From: Pseudomonas brassicacearum
Lineage (GTDB): Bacteria; Pseudomonadota; Gammaproteobacteria; Pseudomonadales; Pseudomonadaceae
Reading direction: 5' to 3'
Length of the DNA stretch: 64,000 bases
NCBI RefSeq assembly: GCF_009601685.2
Contig: NZ_CP045701.2
Span: forward strand, 434,001-498,000
This document shows, piece by piece, positions 55,874-64,000 of this stretch. Numbering within the stretch: position 1 is the stretch's first letter; each line of letters starts with the position of its first letter. The notes beneath the pieces are model-generated. The model was not told where the DNA came from and searched no databases. It worked only from the letters and a program-made list of their open reading frames with translations. A program made the position numbers and the translations under genes.

Positions 55874-57076
55874 ATGAAAACCCTCTGGCAAAACTGCCAC
55901 GCCGCCACCATGGCCCAGGGCGTCTACTCGATCATCGAAGACGCCGCGATCGTCACCCAAGGCGAGCACATTCAGTGGATCGGCCCGCGTGCCGAATTGC
56001 CGACGGGTGACTATCCGGCGGTCAACGACCTCAAGGGTGCCTGGGTCACGCCGGGGCTGATCGACTGCCACACCCACACAGTGTTTGGCGGCAATCGCAG
56101 CGGGGAGTTCGAGCAGCGCCTGCAAGGCGTCAGCTATGCCGAGATCGCCGCAGCCGGCGGTGGCATCGCCAGCACCGTGCGCGCCACCCGCGCCGCCAGT
56201 GAAGACGAGTTGTTCGCCAGCGCCGCCAAGCGTCTGGCAAGCCTGATGCGCGACGGCGTGACCACGGTGGAAATCAAGTCCGGCTACGGCCTGGACCTGG
56301 CCAGCGAGCGCAAGATCCTGCGTGTTATCCGCCGCCTCGGCGCTGAGCTGCCAGTCAGCGTACGCAGCACTTGCCTGGCGGCCCACGCCTTGCCGCCGGA
56401 ATACAAGGATCGCGCCGACGATTACATCGAGCACATCTGCACCGAGATGCTTCCGGCCCTGGCGGCCGAAGGGCTGGTGGATGCGGTGGATGCCTTTTGC
56501 GAATACCTGGCGTTTTCCCCGGCGCAGGTCGAGCGGGTGTTCATCACCGCGCAACAACTGGGGCTGCCAGTGAAGCTGCACGCCGAGCAACTGTCATCCC
56601 TGCACGGTTCAAGCCTGGCGGCGCGTTACCAGGCGCTGTCGGCCGATCATTTGGAGTTCATGACCGAGGACGATGCCAAGGCCATGGCCGCATCCGGCAC
56701 CGTGGCGGTGCTGTTGCCGGGCGCGTTTTACTTCCTGCGTGAAACCCAACTGCCGCCCATGGATGCCCTGCGCAAGCACGGTGTGAAAATCGCCGTGGCC
56801 AGCGACCTCAACCCCGGCACCTCGCCGGCATTGTCGTTGCGCCTGATGTTGAACATGGCGTGCACCTGTTTCCGGATGACCCCGGAAGAAGCCCTGGCGG
56901 GGGGGACGATTCATGCCGCCCAGGCCTTGGGCATGGCAGACACCCACGGTTCGCTGGAAGCCGGCAAGGTCGCGGACTTTGTCGCCTGGCACATCGACCG
57001 CCCGGCCGATCTGGCCTACTGGCTCGGTGGCGATCTGGAAAAACGCGTCGTGCGTCACGGCGTGGAAATCGATTGA
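55874..57076 (+). CDS. hutI: imidazolonepropionase HutI
   Basis: Opens imidazolone-propionate to formimino-glutamate. The 400-residue amidohydrolase has the zinc motif [12 protein letters not shown] (about 62-73), the [11 protein letters not shown] loop (about 136-146), HAEQLSS and [10 protein letters not shown]. Full length. Followed closely by hutG (12 bases). Confidence 0.97.
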   Translation: MKTLWQNCHAATMAQGVYSIIEDAAIVTQGEHIQWIGPRAELPTGDYPAVNDLKGAWVTPGLIDCHTHTVFGGNRSGEFEQRLQGVSYAEIAAAGGGIASTVRATRAASEDELFASAAKRLASLMRDGVTTVEIKSGYGLDLASERKILRVIRRLGAELPVSVRSTCLAAHALPPEYKDRADDYIEHICTEMLPALAAEGLVDAVDAFCEYLAFSPAQVERVFITAQQLGLPVKLHAEQLSSLHGSSLAARYQALSADHLEFMTEDDAKAMAASGTVAVLLPGAFYFLRETQLPPMDALRKHGVKIAVASDLNPGTSPALSLRLMLNMACTCFRMTPEEALAGGTIHAAQALGMADTHGSLEAGKVADFVAWHIDRPADLAYWLGGDLEKRVVRHGVEID

Positions 57077-57087
57077 GGAGAGTGGTT

Positions 57088-57891
57088 GTGGAGAAGGTCC
57101 TGAATTTCAAGCAAGGGCGCGTGCCGCTGTTGATCAGCATGCCCCACGCCGGCCTGCGCCTGACCCCGGCGGTACAGGCCGGGTTGATCCCCGAGGCCCA
57201 AAGCCTGCCGGACACCGACTGGCACATTCCCAAGCTCTACGAGTTTGCCTCTGAGCTGGGCGCCAGTACCTTGGCCGGCGAATATTCGCGATTCGTCGTC
57301 GACTTGAACCGCCCCTCCGATGACAAGCCGATGTACGTCGGCGCCACCACCGGTCTGTACCCGGCGACGCTGTTCGATGGCGTGCCGTTGTTTCGCGACG
57401 GGTTGGAGCCATCGGCTGAGGAACGAGCGACGTATCTGCAGCAGATCTGGATGCCCTACCACCAGGCGCTGCGTCAGGAACTGGCGCGGCTCAAGGCCGA
57501 GTTCGGCTATGCCTTGCTGTTCGATGCCCATTCGATCCGTTCGGTGATCGCGCACCTGTTCGACGGCAAACTGCCGGACTTCAACCTCGGCACGTTCAAC
57601 GGTGCCAGTTGCGACCCGACGCTTGCCAGCCAGCTCGAAGCCATCTGCGCTCGTCATGGTGAATTCACCCACGTGCTCAATGGGCGGTTCAAGGGCGGAC
57701 ACATCACCCGGCACTACGGCAACCCGGCCGAAGACATCCACGCGGTGCAACTGGAACTGTGCCAGAGCACCTACATGGAAGAGTTCGAACCGTTCAACTA
57801 CCGCGCTGATTTGGCTGCGCCGACCCAGGTGGTGCTCAGCGAATTGCTGGAAGGCTTCCTGGCGTGGGGACGGCAGGCTTACAAGAAATAA
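57088..57891 (+). CDS. hutG: N-formylglutamate deformylase HutG
   Basis: Splits N-formylglutamate to formate and glutamate, the last hut step. The 267-residue zinc enzyme has ISMPHAG (His near 20), DLNRP, DAHSIRS and GHITRHYG motifs. The GTG at 57088 is chosen since GAGGAG lies seven bases before it and homologues begin here; two in-frame GTG/GTT codons upstream are ignored. Confidence 0.94.
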   Translation: MEKVLNFKQGRVPLLISMPHAGLRLTPAVQAGLIPEAQSLPDTDWHIPKLYEFASELGASTLAGEYSRFVVDLNRPSDDKPMYVGATTGLYPATLFDGVPLFRDGLEPSAEERATYLQQIWMPYHQALRQELARLKAEFGYALLFDAHSIRSVIAHLFDGKLPDFNLGTFNGASCDPTLASQLEAICARHGEFTHVLNGRFKGGHITRHYGNPAEDIHAVQLELCQSTYMEEFEPFNYRADLAAPTQVVLSELLEGFLAWGRQAYKK

Positions 57892-57908
57892 AGACCTGCC
57901 CAATATCC

Positions 57909-58029
57909 TGTGGCGAGGGGATTTATCTGTGGGAGCAAAGCTTGCTCGCGAGACAGGCACCGCGGTTTCAGAGCGAGCGCGTTGTTTTCATCGCGGGCAA
58001 GCCTTGCTCCCACAGGCTCCCTCGCCACA
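57909..58029. repeat. composite palindromic repeat, near-copy of 52359-52485
   Basis: Same order of arms as the element at 52359, and the spacer between the REP arms is also alike (GCGTTGTTTT, CGCGGGCAAGCC), so the two share a recent ancestor. Confidence 0.92.
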
Positions 58030-58188
58030 AGTTTATGTGCGCTGATTCCTTGGAATGGGAACTGTCGCCACCGTGCAAAACCGAGTCGCCACAGTTCATC
58101 TTCAGCCCCTCGGCGCTGCGTAATGTTTTGGGCACGGTGCAGCAAGACACCGGCCTACAATAATCCGCTGCCGTACGAGACCTTCCCG

Positions 58189-59136
58189 ATGAAAAGACTG
58201 TTCAAACGCTGTCTGTCGATCCTCTGCGGTACCACCCTCTTGAGCGCTGGGGCGATGGCCGCCGAGCCGGCGTCCTGCCAGACCGTGCGCATGGGCGTGG
58301 TCAACTGGACCGACGTGATCGCCACCAGCGGCATGGCCGATGTGTTGCTCACCGGCCTGGGCTATGAAAGCAAGCAGACCAGCGCCGTGCAGCAGATCAT
58401 CTTCGCCGGCATCCGCGACAAGCGCCTCGACATCTTCCTGGGTTACTGGAAGCCGGCGATGGACAAGAACATCGCGCCGTTCCTGGCGGCCAACCAAGTG
58501 AAGGTATTGGACAAGCCTAGCCTGGCCGACGCCCAGGCCACCCTGGCTGTTCCAGACTACGTGGCAGCGGCGGGGCTCAAGACCTTTGCCGACATCGCCC
58601 GGTTCAAGGACCAGCTCGGTGGCAAGATCTACGGGATCGAGCCGGGCAGCGGGGCCAACACCACCATCAAGACCATGATCGAAACCAACCACTTCGGCCT
58701 CAAGGACTTCAAGCTGATCGAATCCGGTGAAGCGGGCATGCTGGCCGCGGTGCAGCGGGCGGTGAATCGCAAGGAGTTCGTGGTCTTCGTCGGCTGGACC
58801 CCGCACCCGATGAACATCAACATGAACATCACCTACCTGACCGGCAGCGAGGACGTCTATGGCCCGAACGAAGGCGCCGCGACCGTCTCCACCGTCACCG
58901 CGCCGGACTACGCCCAACGGTGCCCGAATGTGAACCGCTTGTTGGAAAACCTCACCTTCACCGCCGCCCAGGAGAGTCAGTTGATGGTGCCGATCATGGC
59001 GCGCAAGACGCCCCAGGACGTCGCCCGGCAATGGCTGCGCGATCATCCCGAGGATTTGCAGCGCTGGCTGGCTGGCGTGACCAGCTTCGATGGCAAGGAT
59101 GGCGTGGCGGCGGTGCAGGCCAGTCTCAAGAAGTGA
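58189..59136 (+). CDS. choline/betaine-type ABC solute-binding protein (ChoX-like), orphan
   Basis: A 315-residue periplasmic protein with signal peptide MKRLFKRCLSILCGTTLLSAGAM (cut near AAE) and the OpuAC fold (MGVVNWTDVIATSGMADVLL, IFLGYWKPAM, VFVGWTPHPMN). This matches choline/carnitine-type binding proteins (ChoX/CaiX/BetX). No permease or ATPase adjoins it. From memory, Pseudomonas has interchangeable binding proteins of this type that share the CbcWV core. Start 58189 was chosen for the signal peptide; no strong ribosome site precedes it. Confidence 0.85.
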   Translation: MKRLFKRCLSILCGTTLLSAGAMAAEPASCQTVRMGVVNWTDVIATSGMADVLLTGLGYESKQTSAVQQIIFAGIRDKRLDIFLGYWKPAMDKNIAPFLAANQVKVLDKPSLADAQATLAVPDYVAAAGLKTFADIARFKDQLGGKIYGIEPGSGANTTIKTMIETNHFGLKDFKLIESGEAGMLAAVQRAVNRKEFVVFVGWTPHPMNINMNITYLTGSEDVYGPNEGAATVSTVTAPDYAQRCPNVNRLLENLTFTAAQESQLMVPIMARKTPQDVARQWLRDHPEDLQRWLAGVTSFDGKDGVAAVQASLKK

Positions 59137-59184
59137 CCTTGCATATCGTGGCGGGCGATCTATCTGTGGTGGAGTGAGCTATCT

Positions 59185-59274
59185 GTGGGAGCAAGGCTTG
59201 CCCGCGATGGCGGTGGTACAGCCAAACATTATGTCGACTGACACACCGCCATCGCGGGCAAGCCTTGCTCCCAC
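59185..59274. repeat. REP pair
   Basis: GTGGGAGCAAGGCTTGCCCG and its exact inverted copy CGGGCAAGCCTTGCTCCCAC between the ChoX-like gene and the hydrolase gene. Confidence 0.92.
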
Positions 59275-59296
59275 ATTTCAATAGGTGGTGTTCTTC

Positions 59297-60211
59297 ATGG
59301 CCTCATATCCACTCTCAGAACAGATGTCAGCCTTCATCGACAAAACCCTGAGCTTCACCAGCCCGGACGACAGCCTCGCCGGTCTGCGCCAGGCCTACAG
59401 CCAAATGTGCCGGGCGTTCACCCCGGCATGCCCGCCAACACTGGCCATCGAGGATTTCGAACTGGCCGGTGTGGCCGTGCGCGCCTATCACCCACGGGGC
59501 GCCGCGCCACCCGCCGGCTGGCCGTGCATCCTCTATCTGCACGGTGGTGGTTGGGTAGTGGGGGACCTGGACTCCCATGACTTCATCTGCATGGAGCTGG
59601 CGGCTGCCCTGGGTGTGCTGGTGTTGGCGGTGGATTATCGGCTGGCACCAGAGCATCCGTTTCCAGCCGGGTTGGACGATTGCCTCGCCGTGTGGCGTCA
59701 TCTGGCAGCCGCGCCCTTGGCCATTGACCCATGTCGCCGGCTGGTGGTCGGCGACAGTGCCGGCGGCAATCTCGCCGCGGCGTTATGCCTGGCCTTGCGC
59801 GATGCCGGGCAAGCGTTGCCTCGGTCCCAGGTGCTGATCTATCCGGCGCTCGGTGGCCCGGCAACACTACCCTCGCGCCACGAATGTGCCGATGCGCCGC
59901 TGTTGAGCCGCCATGACCTGGACAACTATCACGCGCTTTACCTGGGCGACGTTGCACCGTCGCCTTGCGCCATGCCGTTGCTTGCAGATCACCTGGGCGG
60001 CCTGCCGCCGGCACTGATCCTCGTGGCGCAATGGGACCCGCTGCGCGACGATGGTGTCCTTTATAGCGAGCGGCTGAACGCCGCAGGGGTAGCGGCTGCG
60101 CTGTCTGTCGGCGAAGGGTTGGTCCACGGTTGCCTGCGCGGTCGGGGCCAGGTGCCGGAGGTCGATCAGATGTATCGCACGCTGCTGGCGTACCTGGCTG
60201 ACATGCTTTGA
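59297..60211 (+). CDS. alpha/beta hydrolase of the HSL (hormone-sensitive lipase-like) family
   Basis: A 304-residue cytoplasmic esterase-like protein. It has the oxyanion motif LHGGGWVVGDLDSHD (about 80-94), the nucleophile Ser in VGDSAGGNLAA (about 153-163), and Asp and His near WDP...HGCLRG. Substrates are likely short esters. ATG 59297 is preferred over GTG codons upstream; GGTGG precedes it. Transcribed after the ChoX-like gene, but no shared pathway can be proved. Confidence 0.88.
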   Translation: MASYPLSEQMSAFIDKTLSFTSPDDSLAGLRQAYSQMCRAFTPACPPTLAIEDFELAGVAVRAYHPRGAAPPAGWPCILYLHGGGWVVGDLDSHDFICMELAAALGVLVLAVDYRLAPEHPFPAGLDDCLAVWRHLAAAPLAIDPCRRLVVGDSAGGNLAAALCLALRDAGQALPRSQVLIYPALGGPATLPSRHECADAPLLSRHDLDNYHALYLGDVAPSPCAMPLLADHLGGLPPALILVAQWDPLRDDGVLYSERLNAAGVAAALSVGEGLVHGCLRGRGQVPEVDQMYRTLLAYLADML

Positions 60212-60316
60212 CTGCGCAGGGGACATGCTCATTAAGGTAATTCGGGTTTATGATGCCGGACGGCAGACTAAATAGACGTCCCCACAGGGATGACTCGACC
60301 CCTTACGGAGCGCGCA

Positions 60317-61288
60317 ATGCAGACTTTGTACCCGCAGATCAAACCCCATGCCCGGCACGATCTGGCTGTCGATGACACCCACACGCTCTATGTCGATGAA
60401 AGCGGCTCCCCCGAAGGCCTGCCGGTGGTGTTCATTCACGGCGGCCCGGGTGCTGGCTGCGATGCGCAGAGCCGCCGCTACTTCGATCCGAACCTGTACC
60501 GCATCGTCACTTTCGACCAGCGCGGCTGCGGTCGGTCCACCCCTCATGCCAGCCTTGAAAACAACACTACCTGGGATCTGGTCGAAGACCTGGAGCGCAT
60601 CCGCAAGCACCTGGGTATCGAGAAATGGGTACTGTTTGGCGGCTCCTGGGGCTCGACCCTGGCCCTGGCCTACGCCCAGACTCATCCGGAGCGGGTACAT
60701 GGCCTGATCCTGCGTGGGATCTTTCTCTGTCGGCCGCAGGAAATCGAGTGGTTCTACCAGGCCGGCGCCAGTCGCCTGTTTCCCGACTATTGGCAGGACT
60801 ACATCGCCCCGATCCCGTTGGACGAGCGCGATGACCTGCTCAGCGCCTTCCACAAGCGCCTGACCGGTAATGACCAGATCGCCCAGATGCACGCGGCCAA
60901 GGCCTGGTCCACCTGGGAAGGGCGCACCGCGACCCTGCGTCCGAACCCGCTGGTGGTCGATCGCTTCTCCGAGCCGCAGCGGGCGCTGTCGATCGCCCGG
61001 ATCGAATGCCACTACTTCACCAACAACGCCTTCCTCGAACCCAACCAGTTGATTCGCGACATGGGCAAGATCGCCCATTTGCCGGGCGTCATCGTGCATG
61101 GCCGCTACGACGTCATCTGCCCACTGGACAATGCCTGGGAGCTGCACCAGAACTGGCCCAACAGCGAACTGCAGGTGATTCGCGACGCAGGTCACGCCGC
61201 TTCGGAGCCTGGGATCACCGACGCACTGGTGCGCGCCGCTGCGCAAATGGCCCGGCGCCTGCTCGACCTGCCGCCTGAAGAAGCATGA
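60317..61288 (+). CDS. pip: proline iminopeptidase
   Basis: Releases N-terminal proline from peptides. The 323-residue alpha/beta hydrolase (S33) has [11 protein letters not shown], the nucleophile Ser in [11 protein letters not shown] (about 107-117) and the catalytic Asp/His near HGRYDVICP and AGHAAS. ATG 60317 ([10 protein letters not shown]) is chosen since ACGGAG lies six bases before it. It overlaps dtd by four bases. Confidence 0.95.
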   Translation: MQTLYPQIKPHARHDLAVDDTHTLYVDESGSPEGLPVVFIHGGPGAGCDAQSRRYFDPNLYRIVTFDQRGCGRSTPHASLENNTTWDLVEDLERIRKHLGIEKWVLFGGSWGSTLALAYAQTHPERVHGLILRGIFLCRPQEIEWFYQAGASRLFPDYWQDYIAPIPLDERDDLLSAFHKRLTGNDQIAQMHAAKAWSTWEGRTATLRPNPLVVDRFSEPQRALSIARIECHYFTNNAFLEPNQLIRDMGKIAHLPGVIVHGRYDVICPLDNAWELHQNWPNSELQVIRDAGHAASEPGITDALVRAAAQMARRLLDLPPEEA

Positions 61289-61722
61289 AGGGGCTGTTGC
61301 AACGAGTTCGCGGCGCGCGGGTCGAAGTATCAGGCGAGATCGTCGGGGCGGTGGATCAAGGCTTGCTGGTGTTGGTGGCCGTCGAGCCCGGGGATACCCG
61401 GGCCAGTGCCGACAAGCTCTTGCATAAACTGCTTAACTATCGAGTGTTCAGTGACGCCGACGGCAAGATGAACCTGTCCCTGGTGGATGTCGGTGGTGGC
61501 TTGTTGCTGGTGTCGCAGTTCACCTTGGCGGCAGACACCAAAAGTGGTTTGCGCCCGAGCTTTTCGACCGCCGCGCCACCGGCCCTGGGAGAAGAGTTGT
61601 TCAACTATCTGCTGAGCCAGGCGAAACAGGTGCATGGCACTGTGGCATCAGGTAGATTCGGCGCCGACATGCAGGTGCATTTGGTCAATGATGGCCCGGT
61701 AACCTTCCTGTTACAGGCCTGA
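61285..61722 (+). CDS. dtd: D-aminoacyl-tRNA deacylase
   Basis: Removes D-amino acids from wrongly charged tRNA. The 145-residue protein begins [15 protein letters not shown] and has [17 protein letters not shown] and the Gly-cisPro motif NDGPVTFLL at the C-terminus. Coupled to pip by an ATGA overlap. Order pip-dtd-opgG-opgH is kept with P. aeruginosa (from memory). Confidence 0.97.
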   Translation: MKGLLQRVRGARVEVSGEIVGAVDQGLLVLVAVEPGDTRASADKLLHKLLNYRVFSDADGKMNLSLVDVGGGLLLVSQFTLAADTKSGLRPSFSTAAPPALGEELFNYLLSQAKQVHGTVASGRFGADMQVHLVNDGPVTFLLQA

Positions 61723-62043
61723 AAGCGTTTGAAACATCTTTTCGGTCCTGTTTCGGGGCAAAACAGGGTGTTTTCTCGATAAATACTTTGCGGCCCCTGA
61801 TGCGTTGTCACGCGGGCTACTAGATAATCGCGCGCTACGGGGGATCAGCGCTCGCTGGTCCATTTGACTTTAGGTAGAGACTTGTCCTGAACCGTTTGGG
61901 GAATCATTTTGTCCCATCGGAGTCGGAACAATGCTCGCCAACTTGGCAAGAGTGGTCAGCAGGAACGGTTTTTCAGCGCCGTTACCGTGCAGATACTTTA
62001 TCTGGCCGTTGGTTTTTTGATCAGTTTTCGGCGAGGGTTGCTC

Positions 62044-63813
62044 GTGATTGTTAGTCCCTGTAATGCACCAAAAATGACTGCCAAACGGTTTAGACGCGCT
62101 TTGGTAGCGGGCTCGGCCCTGCTTTGCCTGTTCGGCGCAGGCCAACTGTGGGCATTCAGCCTCGATGATGTATCGGCGAAGGCTCAAGAACTGGCCGGGC
62201 AAAAATTCGAAGCCCCGCGCAGCAATCTGCCGAACGAATTCCGCGATATGAAATTCGCTGACTATCAAAAAATCCGTTTCCGCACCGAAAAGGCCGAATG
62301 GGCCGACCAGAAGACGCCGTTCAGGCTGTCCTTCTATCACCAGGGCATGCATTTCGACACGCCGGTGAAAATCAACGAAATCACCGCGACCACCGTCGAT
62401 GAGATCAAGTACGACCCGTCGCGCTTCGATTTCGGCGACGTGAAATTCGATCCCAAGGCTACCGAGCAACTGGGCTACGCCGGTTTTCGCGTGTTGTACC
62501 CGATCAACAAGGCAGACAAGCAAGACGAAATCATGACCATGCTGGGCGCGAGCTACTTCCGCGTCATCGGCAAGGGCCAGGTCTATGGCTTGTCGGCTCG
62601 TGGCATGGCCATCGACACCGCGTTGCCATCAGGTGAAGAGTTCCCACGCTTTCGCGAATTCTGGATCCAGCGTCCGAGACCGACCGACAAGCACCTGGTG
62701 ATCTTCGCCCTGCTGGATTCGCCGCGGGCCACTGGCGCCTATCGGCTGATCTTGCGCCCGGGCACCGACACTATCGTTGACGTGAAGTCGCGCGTGTTCC
62801 TGCGTGATCGCGTCAACAAGCTTGGCATCGCCCCGTTGACCAGCATGTTCCTGTTTGGCGCCAACCAACCGTCCAAGGTGCTGAACTACCGTCGCGAACT
62901 GCACGATTCCAGCGGCCTTTCGATCCATGCCGGTAACGGCGAGTGGATCTGGCGCCCGCTGAACAACCCGAAACACCTGGCCGTGAGCAACTTCTCGGTA
63001 GAAAACCCGCGTGGTTTCGGCCTGCTGCAACGGGGGCGTGACTTCAGCCATTACGAAGACCTGGACGACCGCTACGACAAGCGTCCAAGTGCCTGGATCG
63101 AACCTAAAGGCGATTGGGGCAAGGGGTCGGTCGACCTGGTAGAAATTCCGACCGCCGACGAAACCAACGACAATATCGTTGCCTTCTGGAGCCCGGAAAA
63201 ACTGCCGGAGCCAGGCCAACCGCTGGACTTCAGCTACCGCCTGCACTGGACCCTCGACGAAGCCAGCCTGCACTCGCCTGACAGCGCCTGGGTCAAGCAG
63301 ACCCTGCGCTCCACCGGTGACGTGAAGCAGTCCAACCTGATTCGTCAGCCGGATGGCAGCGTGGCCTACCTGGTGGATTTCGAAGGTCCGTCCCTGCAAG
63401 CGCTGCCGGAAGACGCCGATGTGCGTAGCCAGGTGAGCGTCGGCGAAAACGGCGAGATCGTCGAGAATAGCGTGCGCTACAACCCTGAAACCAAGGGCTG
63501 GCGCTTGACCCTGCGGTTGAAGATCAAGGATTCGAAACAGGCCACCGAAATGCGCGCGGCGCTGGTTCGTCCATTGACGCCTGTCGAAGCCCCGGCCGCC
63601 TCGCACTCCGTGACCACGACCCTGGCCAAGGCCGATAAGGTTGCCCGGCAGCAGACCGAAAGAGAACTCGCCCAAGAAAAAGCGAAAGACGAAGCCAAGG
63701 CCGTCAAGACGGCGGACGCTGCTGTTGAACCGACCCCAACCCAGCAGGAACCGGAACCGACTGAACAAGTCCTGACCGAGACCTGGAGCTATCAGTTGCC
63801 AGCCGATGAGTAA
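62044..63813 (+). CDS. opgG: glucan biosynthesis protein G (OpgG/MdoG)
   Basis: Periplasmic protein for osmoregulated periplasmic glucan synthesis. The 589-residue protein (GTG start [15 protein letters not shown]) has a signal peptide (cut near LWAF-SLDD), the MdoG domain (about 30-520) and a Lys/Ala/Glu-rich tail. The GTG was chosen since GAGGG precedes it; the ATG at 62074 would also give a good signal peptide. It overlaps opgH by eight bases. Confidence 0.93.
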   Translation: MIVSPCNAPKMTAKRFRRALVAGSALLCLFGAGQLWAFSLDDVSAKAQELAGQKFEAPRSNLPNEFRDMKFADYQKIRFRTEKAEWADQKTPFRLSFYHQGMHFDTPVKINEITATTVDEIKYDPSRFDFGDVKFDPKATEQLGYAGFRVLYPINKADKQDEIMTMLGASYFRVIGKGQVYGLSARGMAIDTALPSGEEFPRFREFWIQRPRPTDKHLVIFALLDSPRATGAYRLILRPGTDTIVDVKSRVFLRDRVNKLGIAPLTSMFLFGANQPSKVLNYRRELHDSSGLSIHAGNGEWIWRPLNNPKHLAVSNFSVENPRGFGLLQRGRDFSHYEDLDDRYDKRPSAWIEPKGDWGKGSVDLVEIPTADETNDNIVAFWSPEKLPEPGQPLDFSYRLHWTLDEASLHSPDSAWVKQTLRSTGDVKQSNLIRQPDGSVAYLVDFEGPSLQALPEDADVRSQVSVGENGEIVENSVRYNPETKGWRLTLRLKIKDSKQATEMRAALVRPLTPVEAPAASHSVTTTLAKADKVARQQTERELAQEKAKDEAKAVKTADAAVEPTPTQQEPEPTEQVLTETWSYQLPADE

Positions 63814-64000
63814 TACTCCAGTACAGCCAGAGACGCTCAGCGAGTACCTGGCCCATTTACCCATGACCGACGAGCAGCGCGCCGAACTGGCGGGCTGCAA
63901 GTCCTTCAGCGAATTGCACGAACGCCTGTCCTCCTCGACCTTTGACGCGCCTGCCGAGGCGGCGCAAGCTTCGGTGGGCCGCCGGCTGACCCTGAGCACT
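63806..64000 (+). CDS. opgH: glucan biosynthesis glucosyltransferase H, 5' part (OpgH/MdoH)
   Basis: First 65 codons of the membrane glucosyltransferase that makes the glucan backbone; the window ends inside. It reads [28 protein letters not shown] with an acidic cytoplasmic N-terminus. The ATG overlaps the opgG stop (ATGAGTAA), the usual coupled pair. No catalytic part is in the window. Confidence 0.85.
   Translation, partial: MSNTPVQPETLSEYLAHLPMTDEQRAELAGCKSFSELHERLSSSTFDAPAEAAQASVGRRLTLST

Noticed and set aside
58129-58144. TGGGCACGGTGCAGCA before the ChoX-like gene as a sigma54 promoter
   Set aside because: The GG-N10-GC spacing is met but the -12 half is CAGCA and the -24 half is shifted by one base; too weak to call.

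Overview
The window is a 64 kb piece of a Pseudomonas chromosome, most likely of the P. fluorescens group. The evidence is high-GC coding sequence, gene order that matches (from memory) the P. aeruginosa PAO1 stretch around PA5149 to PA5077, and many Pseudomonas-type palindromic repeats between operons (GTGGGAGC...GCTCGCGA and GTAGGAGCTG...GATCGCAG). No phage, plasmid, insertion sequence or CRISPR array was seen; this is core genome.

Layout. 1-5 kb: a small cupin gene, tRNA-Phe with a GC-rich-discriminator promoter, the coupled asmA-mutY-yggX unit, and a PanZ-like acetyltransferase. 5-11 kb: an OFA-type MFS transporter, the histidine biosynthesis run hisB-hisH-DUF2164-hisA-hisF, and a periplasmic solute-binding protein. 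11-19 kb: an envelope set (YibQ-like deacetylase, CtpA protease, EnvC-like activator), gpmI, then rhodanese-grxC-secB, trmL and a small membrane protein. 19-26 kb: a nitrogen-control block with ntrC, ntrB, two DUF4124 genes, a secreted chorismate mutase and glnA. Three sigma54-type promoters and three NtrC-like palindromes lie here, including those of an NrsZ-like sRNA just downstream of ntrC. 26-42 kb: thiI, typA, a YkgJ-type protein, glgP, a giant DUF2339 membrane protein coupled to a DUF3999 protein, fbp, a DUF924 gene, a PctA-like chemoreceptor and two small lipoprotein genes. 43-58 kb: a complete histidine-utilisation (hut) locus. 58-64 kb: an orphan choline-type solute-binding protein, an HSL-type hydrolase, proline iminopeptidase, dtd, opgG and the start of opgH.

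How it fits together. Histidine synthesis and histidine catabolism are both encoded, and the nitrogen regulators lie between them. The hut genes read as uptake (HutXWV ABC system, urocanate permease), then HutH, HutU, HutI, and the two-step HutF/HutG branch that releases ammonia, formate and glutamate. HutC-type operators (TGTA-N2-TACA) lie in front of hutF/hutC and hutU. The hutU operator sits over the expected start of a sigma54 promoter, which joins substrate induction to carbon/nitrogen control.

Most unusual points: (i) the first of two adjacent hutH-like genes lacks the Ala-Ser-Gly triad that forms the MIO cofactor and has two more active-site changes, so it is probably not a normal ammonia-lyase; (ii) the NrsZ-like RNA with three internal repeats, a near-consensus sigma54 promoter and an upstream NtrC-like site; (iii) a PctA-like receptor in which the key Asp of the amino-acid motif is Ala; (iv) a rhodanese-fold membrane protein with Asp at the catalytic Cys position; (v) an eight-fold 8-bp GATC array inside a palindromic repeat; (vi) repeats that supply the stop codons of two genes.
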